A stretch of 64,000 nt of DNA from Tubulanus polymorphus (lineage: Eukaryota > Nemertea > Palaeonemertea > Tubulaniformes > Tubulanidae), in contig NC_134027.1 in NCBI RefSeq assembly GCF_964204645.1, forward strand, positions 18,342,485 to 18,406,484, in the 5' to 3' direction. A model generated the notes under the pieces. The model was not told the origin of the DNA. It did not search any database and saw nothing but the letters and a program-made list of their open reading frames with translations. Below are positions 13,301 through 25,300 of this stretch, piece after piece. Every line of letters begins with the position of its first letter. The first letter of the stretch is position 1. The position numbers were made by a program, and so were the translations under genes.

Positions 13301-16300
13301 TTCTCCAACACTTAAGTGTTGTGGTAACAAATCTCTACCAGCGATGTTGTGCGGGATCTGTCTTTAGGCCGGATCTTCAGTCCTAGTTCTTGAATTTCGG
13401 TATGACTGCAATTTAGGTGTCCCTAATGGTTATGTACCTAACCTTACCATAACACTAATCTTTTAAAACACTATAGTCCAGCAGCCAAAAGGCAAATTTT
13501 GGCTTTGGATGGATTTCTCTGCTATAGTTTTTTTCTATGTTGATTATTCATCTATAGGATGTCTGTGATGAAGTCCAAGTGGGTGTAGGGTCGTCACCCT
13601 TGGGCAATTCCAGAAATCCAAGATGGCCGCCGACAGCCAATTTGTAATTTATCAAAAATCAACTTTCTTAACGATTGACCTACAAGTAAATGTGATACAT
13701 CTTTTCTGACTTATTTGATGTCGAGGAATCCATTTCTGATATTTATTTTGTGATTTGACGTAACCATGGCAACGGAACCCAAGATGGCCGCCATGGAAGT
13801 CATTGAATAACAGTGGGCCTACAGATCGGACTTAGGCCTATGCATAATTTTCAAAAAATATTTTCTTTAAAGTAAAAATGTTACCTAGGCCTACAAAAAA
13901 TGCTCTAGGCAACAATGGTTATGTTACCATGGCACTAATGAATTTGAATTTCAAATGCTGTTTTTGTCCATCTAATCTGTATCTCTGCTTGAGGTGCTCA
14001 ATAAAAGGCTCTTTTGCTGCCGGGAAAGTGCAGCATTAAATAAGGGTAAGTACATAATGAAAACTATTCTTTATTTATCATTTCATCAACTATAAGGGGC
14101 GGGTCTAGGGTCTATTTAAGGAGGGGAGCAGGAAAAATTAGGGCACATCTGGGTAAATAAGGGCACTCTCATACTTCGCACCTAAGGTGCAAACTAAATT
14201 TGATGCAATTTAAAAGCTATCTGGGCTTTTCTGGTGGAGAGTCACCGGAAAACATCAACTATATTTTTGAAACACCCAATACGGATGGTTTAGTTTTAGA
14301 AAAAGTTTACTTTAAAAAAATATTTCTATGAAATTCTTTTTAGGGCACCTCGAAATTTTGAGGGAGGCGCTCCCCCAACTCCCCATAAATCCGCCCCTGA
14401 CTATATCAGTATTATTATAAGTATAATTAAATGCACTGATAGTGAAGTTTTGATGCATATTCGTTAGCCACTTGGTTTGTATGAGGACGTTGATCGAAAT
14501 TCCAAATACCTTTTACCTAGGCCTATATATTTCGGAATGGTATTGATGTTCTACTTGAAAGTGTGTACCTACGTGTGTTTTGTCGATGTAATCCGATAGT
14601 TTAGTGGATGATTTGTAGCTCTCCAATTTTTGTATTGTGACGTCGTAGCTCTATTTTAAAGAACCCTTCTGCATTTTGTGTTTTGTAGCTAAAAAGGAGG
14701 GTTACTGCATTTTCAACCATACGTACAAGTGTGGTGCTGGACCGATCACCAGATCCAATGGACCAGGTCGCATACACACTATCATAAGTGCAAGCAAGAT
14801 ATCTGGTGACACGTTACATCTTGATCTCGAAATGCAACTTGCAGATGATCCCGATGTCACAATACCGGTATGTTACCACAATAATTGTGTCTCGAGATAC
14901 ACCTCAAAGACTAATCTTGGACCTTATGTCACTAAAGATAATGAACCACCTAAGAAACAACGGCGCTCATCAACTATTCTATTTGAGTTCAGAGATCAGT
15001 GTCTTTATTGTGGCGAATCACGTGATGTGGTAAATAAAGACTCAAAACACCCGGACAGATGGAGACCAGCTTATTTATGCCGATTAACACATTCCGATCA
15101 CGGGCGCCAAACATACAAACAATATCTACTAGACAAATGTAATGCCCGTGGTGATAGATGGGCAAATGAAGTTCGAGTTCGCTTGGAAGGTGCAGTGAGT
15201 GATCTAATTGCAGCTGAAGCCCGTTATCACAAGGACTGTATGAGTGCATTTGTTGGCACGAGGCTTCTTGATAATAACAATTGTGATAAATCTGAAGTTC
15301 AGAACATAGATCTAGCTCTGAAATCTGAAATAGCGGAATTATCTAATGACAAAACGTGCGTATGGAATTCAGTAGAATTGTTTGAACAATATGATCATTA
15401 TGGTGGAAACGTGCTATCCCGGAAATCCTTGATTGTTGAACTTATCAAACACTTTCGTGGGGAATTGATTACACTATCCTCACGAGGATATGCATCCATC
15501 TTATTATTTAGAAATAATGCTCGGTTTGTGAAAAAACTGGTAAAGGACAAGGAAGCTGATGATCTTGAATATTATACTGTCAGTCTTGCCAATCAGATAA
15601 GGAAGGACTGCCAGAAGCTCGATTGGTCGAAATCATCTTATAGCGTACACATCTATAAGCTTACAGCTGGCGATCAGGTTTCCGAGACATTACAGTGTCT
15701 TCTAGCTACAATCTCACCAAAGTTAGAAAAATGCACTTTACCGGCATTGCTGATAGGAAGCATTGTAACAAGTATAGTAAAAAACAGAGCAACAGATATT
15801 CAGATTGCCCTGGGTGTATTACTTCGAGACTCTAAATTGATAGTTAATCACATGTATGACTATCGAGTCACGTGTAGTTACGATGAGGTTCTCCGCTTTA
15901 AGAAGTCAGCTGCAGCGGCATCGGTTGTTGAGAACAGAAGAGAACAAGGAATGGTTAATGCGAAACATGGATTAGTCCAGGTTGTATCAGATAACTTTGA
16001 TGCTGATATCAGTTCACCAAGTGGAAAACTATCTACACATTCCCTTGCAACAATAGTAATGCAGCCAACCAGTGATGAGACAACAAATCCTGGAACCATG
16101 AGAAGGTTAAAAAAGGAGGAAATGTCACAGCCTGTAGGGGTCGAGGAAGTGGATCAACTCATCGATTATATCGGGCAAAAGAATCCCCCCATGCCTCAGA
16201 TTCCCAGTACAGTTCTTTCACCAGATGAAGTGACTCATCAGCAGGTTTCTAGCTACAGAGCGCAGGAAGCGGATTTTGCCTTTTTCCAAGATATCCTGAG

Positions 16301-19300
16301 CAGCAAGGCGTGCCCCGAGTTTAATGGTTACACCACCAGATTGTGTCGAGAGCAAGGCCATTCAATGAAACCAAAAACAAGAATGGTGTACCTTCTGCTT
16401 GTAGACAGCCCGCCAGCAGAACCTGCGACAATGATGACAGCATTGCTTGTGGCAAAAGATGTATCACATAATGCCGGCCAAGAGTTTGTTGTATGTACAG
16501 CTGACCAGCAACTGTATCGCATTGCCGTACACATCACCTGGGAGAATCCAGCCATGTTCAGGAACTATTATTTGAGATAAGTTGGAATGCATCTGTTAAT
16601 GAGTTACTGTGGCTGCATTGGTACTCTGATGACAGACTCCGGCATTGTAGAAATTCTGAGTGTTCCATTTGGTGGTGTATTGAAAATGATAACAGGGAAA
16701 AAGTATCCACAAAACGTTAGAGCATTCAGATTGTTAGTCGAAGAGTTGCTGCGACCATTGTTTGAATCACAGGAACTTACAGGCATGGCAGACCTTCACT
16801 GTGTGCTTGATGACATTTCTTCAAAGAGCAGAACGGCCAAACTCTGGGTTGACTGTCTTATTAGGCCAGTCTTCCTTATAATGAAATACATACGAGCTGA
16901 ACGCGACGACGATTGGCCGCTCCATCTTGCAGTTGTTAGAGATGGTACCCATGTTCTTTGCAGCAAACCATGTTCACTATGCCAGGTATGCGCTATATTA
17001 CTTGCGCTCAATGGAGTCGATGCCAGCTGACGTACGGGAGTATTTCATGAAGGGACAGCACACAATGCACCACAAAGATGGACTGTTCAAAGGTATCTGG
17101 AGTGATATGGCCATTGAGACCACATTTATGCGGTATGGTCACGGTCGTAATGGAATAATAGGAATCACACTCAAGCCGAATACGCTCAAAACATGGGCAT
17201 ACAGTTTACATACATGCAATGCGATTATTCACCAGTTAAACCAGATGAGAGAGTATGATGAACTGCCAGTGCAAACAAAACACAAAGAGGAAATGAAGTC
17301 AAGAATAAAGACTGATGTTGATCACAGAATGTTACTTCGGGAAAAGCTGGAGCTATGTATAGACCCTTTAAAGCCCGATCTACACTCATCAGATGGTATA
17401 GTCAACATCGAATCAGGGAAGTTTGTCAGTCATCCAACATTAAATGTCGACAATGCAGTTTCACTAGGCAAGTCACAAATGCAGTCTTTTGAAAAGAGTT
17501 GGCCTGGTAGCTTTCATGAGACTATTCCAAGGGTTGTGATCACGATGTCAGTCTCGCGGAAACACATCAAAGTCGGTGATGTGAAGGTGTACGACCCTGA
17601 AATGATTTATGCCAGGGCTATGGGCTTGCAGTATAGCTCGCGTGACCTTGACATCAACAGCATCTTAGCTCACGAGTTAGCACCATACCCAGCGTCGATG
17701 TTCGAAGCATCTGGTCACATACGTGAACCAAAGACAAAATCTAATTGAAGAACTCACTCAAAGTTGAGATTTCAAGTAGGATCGCAGACAGTGAGATCGA
17801 TACCACCTTCCTCGATGGTTGTGCTGTACTATGGATGATACCTTGGCCCAATGGAAATGTACAAGACTTCCTAGATCGGTTCCGTTCTTACATCCACAGT
17901 AAACTGAAAACTAGCGATGGAGGAAGGAGATACACTTATTGTACAACAAGTATCAACAGTGAATGCTGCTACATCGATTGTTATCGCGGATGAAACGGAT
18001 ATATGTGTGATATTGTTGCATTTCCATTTCTCTGGTGACATATCTGGCCGTGTTTTCATGGTCTCCCCAATACATGGACGGGCAGTCATTGACATAAATG
18101 CGACAATCGAAAAGCACTGCCCCATTATTCCTGATCTGTTGGCAGCTCATTGTCTCAGTGGTTGTGATACCGTTGCACCGTACTTCGGAATTGGCAAAGG
18201 TGTAATGCTAAAAGTACTCAGAAGTGGTTTGTGCCAGAAGGCACTTCTTTAGCTCCGCAAGAGTTGCTCAAATTAATCAAATGCCTTTGTTCGGCCAAAT
18301 TGCCCTGTAAAACGCAGAGGTGTAGTTGCAGTCGTGCTGGATTAGCGTGTACATTATTTTGTGTTTGTCAGGGTAACGATGCTTGTTGTAATGAATGCAC
18401 TAAGAGAAATTGTTGGATACATAAAATAGATAGATGTGTACATGAAAAACAGTGTCATTCAATCAATTAGATGTTGAATACGGGGTAAACGATGCTGGTT
18501 GTAATGAAAGCACTTTAAAAGTTGTTAGATACGTTATAAATAGACGTGTACAGAAAACTCAGTTTAAAATTAATTTGCTGTTAAATACATTTTCTGTCAG
18601 GGTTAAAGGTTATGTTGTAATGTCGAAATCTGTTAAAATATGAATTATTACTCACACATTACTCACACTTTTATGATTAACATATAAATGATTTTAAAAT
18701 ATATGAAATTTATGTAAATTGTGTTCATATATATGAATATTTTAAGAGTAATAGGGACCTCTCGACCTCTGGCTTGAAAACACCATTTCCCTATTACTTA
18801 GGTTTTCCTACGTAGACACATACGTCACTTCCTAACTTGTTTATATATATTACTTCTATTTATGTTTATGTATGACGTACGTATCCACGCAGGTTGTCTG
18901 TAACACTGGCCATGAACTCCAGCGTCCGTAAATTACTTTTTGGTATAGTTCAACCGCTGATAACTGAAACCTACTAAATGTTCCCTGAAAGCTTGTTGAT
19001 ATTATTTATGAAAGCCCAGTAATATATGCCCTGAAAGTCTCCGTAATAGTGCCATTTAAAACGTTACCTTACAAAGATAATACGGTGAGAAGATCAAACC
19101 ATGAAACGTTCCAAATACGGTACGCAGTAATTAGCAGTCAAAGTTCGGTATTTTTTCGCGAATGTATGTTCCATCCGGAAAATTGATACCTTCATTCTGC
19201 GGAGATCACGTGGGCTCTTTCAGCTAATAACTGCTCTTCTACAGGGTAGGCCGCGGCCTACATGACCGCGCTTGGAACGTCGTTGTGAGAAAGCTGCGCT

Positions 19301-22300
19301 CTGATTGTTTGTGTAGGGAATACCAGAGAATACCCTCTGCAGCTTGGGTATTCCCTATCAACCAAGAAATTGTACAAGGGATACACGCCATTTCTACGTC
19401 TTGGGTAAGTGAAGTTCATGTTTTTTGCTGAATATGAGAGAATTATCTAATGAAGTGTAAAAACCCAGATAAGTATAGCCATGTTGTGTCCAATGTTGAT
19501 GGAATTCTGACTTTGATTTATTCCGTCAATGTCAAGCCCGCAAAATTCTTAAAAATTAAGTAAATAAACAACTGTACTGCGATATTAGCTGGTGTTTCCT
19601 GTCGGATTTCTAGCGACAAACCGTCATTTACCTAGGCTCATGATCAACGGAGTGCATCGATATCAAACTATCCAGCGTATTTTAGTTGTTATTGTTATTT
19701 GTTTTCAATCGCATTTGTATGCACTTCTAGTGATTATTAATTATCAAATTCAAATTTCAACTTAATCTATTTCGCCTGGGAGACGATTTGTTCTCAGCCG
19801 CGTATGGGCCTATATAACCATAAAATCAGTAAAATATTTCCATCTTTTTCAGACATTTCATTGTTCTCCAATCTCTGCTTCGGGATTCCCTCTTAGTTTT
19901 CAGTATTTCTGTCATTTCAATATGGGACGGGGCAAGTTATTTTGACAGTTGTCGTAGACTTGCACGGGGTTGGGGATGAATGAAAATGGCTTGGCCAGGC
20001 GGGAGCGTCTGCCAAAAATCTTTCTTAGGTCTTGACTTAGATTTTTTCGCAAGCAACGCCAACGGTAACTAGTTCATGGGTTTTCCATGGCCGACCTTAG
20101 ATATCCTAACTTGACAAGCCCCGACAGTGTACCGGTATTGAATACTTTTTATTTGTGTTTTGATTAGGCAGAAACTTTGGTACATTTTTTGTTGTTTCAG
20201 ATTTTTTCAAATGGATGTTCAATACAATCCCTATTATATCTACACTAGACGGTGGTTTCTATCCGTCTATACTACACAGCAAACACGGCTTTCCCCGGAA
20301 TAGCTTCAAGACTGATACTCCACCGGAGTAAAGGCATATCTGAAACAACCTAGTGTCACATATGTTTCATTCAGCCCACTATCGTCACTTCAAATCCAGA
20401 AAATTAAGAGCATGGTTCAATCTTTATGTTGGTGTGACCATAGAATATGTTGTACAAGTTAGTTAAAACTTGGAGTAATCATTTGACTAATGATTACTCC
20501 AAGGCTAAAATGTCCAAGCTTGTTTATACTTTGCTAGTGATAACGACTAACCTTTAAGTCCTAATAGCAAAGACAGTCTTGTTGACTTTTGGCTCGCGTT
20601 AGCGAGCCTATGTCAACGGTCTGGCCGATCGATAATCATTCGTATGCATAATATACTACGCTCAAAGCTATTTTTAGCACACTCAAACGCAATTGCATTA
20701 GCCTGTAATTTCACTACTAATGGGCGAATTGAACGGATTAAGCAAAAATATTTTTCGTAATTGGTTTTTCTTTATGGTGTGTGCAAAGTTGAAAGCCGTG
20801 GGTTTCAAATTTTTTTAGAAATTTACCAAAAAGTTTCAAAAAATTCGATTGTTTAAGGACGGTTTTTTATGGAGCATCTTTAACTGTCCAAAATAACACA
20901 TGTGAAAATTCAATGCTATTTGCGTCGGAAGAACTTTTACATCTCCAAGATCCGACTCTTGGTTCGGTAGTTACGGGCTTTCAAAGACGAAACCCCGCAA
21001 AATCTTGGTTCTATAAAATTTGTGTTGACCCGGTTTTTCCATCATGACGTTAGGTGGACGAAGTGGATCAGCTGGTGCGCGTTATTTCACAAACAAAATG
21101 ACGGTACGATTAAATAGGTTGATATTCATCATTCCTTGCGCGAATACTGATATTCAAGGGGTATGATATAACTTTTTATTGTGTGCGATGTGTTCAATGA
21201 TTCATCTAGGTGCATAAGGTAACGTTGCATCAAGATATCTGACGAAAATATGGTTTCAAAATGCGGAAATTTACTTTCGTGTTCGCCACACAGCTGATTT
21301 ATTGATTGCATCGAATTTTTAGAGATGGGTCTGATATTTACCCGACCGCTATACTTGCTTTATCATCATTAATTGAAGTCATTTTATTAACGTTCGCATT
21401 AGCGATCCGTTTTGGAGGCTGATTATTTGTATTAGTTTGTTAACTGCGGCACTGTCAGATGAGCGTTCGCGTTGAAAACAGTCGTGTACAGTCGCGTAGG
21501 CAATATAGCCTTATACTCTCGTGTTCACTTGTGTGTATGTATCAGTAATAGAGTACGCGCGCCTCGGTGTAGGTAGCGCGTAACAACGATTTGTCTGAGT
21601 GAAGATATAAGCTATATAAAGCAATCCTATCGTGAAATTAAAATGAAAAACCTCCGATGAAACTCAGACTCTCACCAAGTTTGTACCGTACCTTATCGGG
21701 TCACTCATAGTTTTAGTTGTTTTACATCATTCAAGGGATGTATTACAATTATGAACATTTGTTCAGACCAAAGGAGGCCCATAATCAATTTTTCGAAGAT
21801 TTCATTTCGCGTTAAAAGTCAGTTATCATTAAAATTGTGTCTTTTTTATACATATTTTTCTTGTTTAATTTTCAATGAAATTATTTTTTGCATACCAGTA
21901 GCCTACGTGACAGATTTTTCACACCAGTTTGGCGAGCCACTGGACCATTGGTCCTTTATTTTAAACTTTTAAACAGGTCCTAAAGTAAAATTTCTGAAAT
22001 ATTTTATATCGTTACATTATTAACTGTGTTTGCAATGACAAATACTGTGTTATAATCAGGACTTTATGTAATGTTTATTTTTCCATTTGGAGATTTCATA
22101 TTGCAATATCTTTTATTTGTTTTCAATAAAATTTGAATAAGTTGGACAGTTTTTGCTGGGGCTGTTATTCGTCTGATTTTAAGATGTATTCAGTGATGTG
22201 CAGTTTGAAACTGGAATGATTGGATAGAGCATCAAACTGAAACTTCCGATTATCTCGACGAAGTCTCAAGGTCCATGGACCTCTTGTAAATGGGTCATTT

Positions 22301-25300
22301 CTTTATTGTGACTAGCTTTTCAATCAGAGATTGTCCGATCTCTCGCTTTGCTGCCAGTCTCTAGATCAAACAATCTTTCCTCGGTGCGATGAAAACGGTT
22401 TTCAATTTGTAGGGTATGTGCATGTAATCTGACGTCTATTGTGTCGAGTATGTCTTTTTTTTTATATTGGTGAATGAGTCTATCTTTGAATTCATTTCAT
22501 CAACTTTGTCAAATAGCCTCATCATACCCTCTTCCAATGTTAAAATTCAGGACAGACAATTTCTGTTTCAGTGTCGGTACACTCTTAGAACAAAGGGTTC
22601 TACCTAAGAACCTTTAGGGATTCTTGGGCTTGCCTCCCAGGGAGAACCCCTAAAGCTTCTTCATTCAAAGAACCTTTCTGTAGGGTTCCTTGAAGAACCC
22701 CTGGTAAAGGTTCTTTGAAGAACAAATTTCGTATAGAGGGTTCTTGTAAGAACCCCTTTCAATATTATCAAACGGTTCGTACACGCATCGTTAGACACAT
22801 CATTGTTGCTAGCAAAATCACCACTATCGCCTATAGTTGACTTTGATCCATCAAATATACCACCGAATACGTCTTTCAAGCTTGTCTGGGTTGACATTTC
22901 AAGCAGCTAATTGATTTCCACACGAAGGTGTCATTGTCAAGTGTCAGAGGGAGTGAGTGAGATACTGATCACTAATAAATCACACTCAAAATCAGGTGTA
23001 AGAACATAAATTATTCCAGATTTTTTTAACATGAACACGACTGCTTAACATCCATAAAAACTTATATCCTGGTATATCCAATTTTAATCCAACTCTCTGC
23101 TAATTTTCAGATATCCATAGATCTGTAAAACTGGACAAACACCTGAGTTTTCAGGAGCTCCTAAAATATCCACCTCTCACTGGTGGCCATATATAAGCAC
23201 CCATTCAAAGATTAGGTTTAATAAAAATGTAGAAGAAATGGAACGCGGACGACCATCAGTCTTCTAGCAGACCTGGCGGATACTCGAATGCCTCAGTAGC
23301 ACTGCGAGTACCCCATTCGATTGAAGCATACTCGAAGGTCTCGGAATCTTCCCGTAACCCAGCCACCTTATCATATTTTGCATGCCCCGAAAATAATCCT
23401 GTCATAATTTACTCTGTGTCCGCGGATGGCGGACACAGAGTAAATTATGACATAATGATTTTTCGCCGGCCCCTTGAGACCTTACCGCGACACAAGCTGC
23501 AGTTCTTGGTGGATTATTCTTAAACTTGGTGTTAGGATTCGGCCTTGGAATATGTCAAGCCCTATTGAAATTCGAGGTTTGCCTGTGTTTACTCTGCTGT
23601 TAATGAATTATGCAACGTTTGTTATCCGTCTCCAATTCCTTGCTCCTTTACTGTTTGCTGACCTGTTGGTAATATGATACGTGTAACTCGTCTAACAATC
23701 CACGATGACTTATTGATTCTGAATACGGAACCGATTTTTTGGTAGAATAAATGTATCGAACGTGTCATAACTTGTGAGGTAAACTTTATGCTTCATTTAG
23801 TTCATCCCCTGTCAAAAATCAAGTGCAATACTAGTAATAGCTCATAAAAAATAAAAATAAATTCTCACACGCTCGAATTTATCTTTATTTTTTACTCACT
23901 CGCCCCTTCAACCTTTGATATGAAACACCTTATTCCCTATTACTCTAACAATATTCATATATATGAACATTATATAAATTATATTAAATGAAATCAATTT
24001 TGATAAAAAAATATGTTATTAAAATGGAGAGTTAACAAATACACAGTGAATTCTTAAATAGAATTTAAGATACAATAAATGTCAAATCTGTAGATTATAA
24101 ATTTAAAAAGTTAAATGAATTAAGAATTCATAAGAAATATTTAATTAACAATAAGGGTAAAAAAATATTTTAAAGCGTAAGGTTTCAGCGAACTCTAATT
24201 CTTTTTCAATTTATAAGTGTGAGTAAAGTGTGATTGAAATAATTCATATTTAAAACATTGAATATTTATATTTATATGCGTTAGATTCTTGATTTTATAA
24301 AATGATACAAGAGTGATACTAGAAGTTAAACTTATTTAATTTCTTGTTAAATCTATTTGATTTCTAGTCATTCTATTGTTTAAAAAGAATTGAAAAGAAA
24401 TCAAATAGATTTAACAAAAAATTAAATAACTTTAACTGCTTGTATCATTTTATTATTTTTCTAATTGAATAAACTAACTAACTAATATCACTCCTTTATT
24501 ATTCTAGTGCCTCGTAAAGAATTACAATATCATATATGAAAAGATTAATTAATTACTTCTGAGACTTCATTTTCAGAAATAAAGCATAATACGTATTTAA
24601 TACGCATTTGATACCATTAATACGTATTTAGTTCCATTAATACGTATTTAATACATATCTAATACGTATTAGATACATTAATACCCCAACCTTCTTTTTA
24701 ATTAACTAATATTTTATACAATATTTTATATTTTCAGCTAATTTAACAGTCTAATTCTTAATTTATCATTTAGTGTATGAATATACAATCTACGCAATTT
24801 AATACTTAAACAGTTTAACAATCTAACGGATTCATTGTAATACTCTTTTAATAATGATAAAAATAAATATATAATTGAATATGTTTTATACTCGTCCAAA
24901 TATATATAATAAAATCTGTGAGATAAATAAATATTGAAACAGAAATATATAAGATAAATCTGTGATTTTCATTTACTGAATCAAATGTATATGATAAATC
25001 TGTGAGATATATGTAAGTACGAGAGGTACGAGTAAGAATCCAAGATTCTTGCCAAGAATCCAAGAATTCTTACTTTCTTACTCGTACGTCTCGTACATAC
25101 ATATATAAATTAGTTTTTATAATAATTATTAGTATAAATTATTAATCTAAGTATAGAAATAGCTATAATATAATCTATTTTTATTCTTATTAAGTGAAAA
25201 CATAAAATTCATTATTATATATTTCATTTAATAATTTATATTAATATCTATTATAAAACTAATTTATATATCTATGTACTAGTCGTACGAGTAAGAATCC

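Noticed and set aside
24848-25063. 71-codon Tyr/Ile-rich ORF in the AT-rich element
   Set aside because: Composition follows AT-rich repeats and it spans part of a palindrome; probably not a gene.
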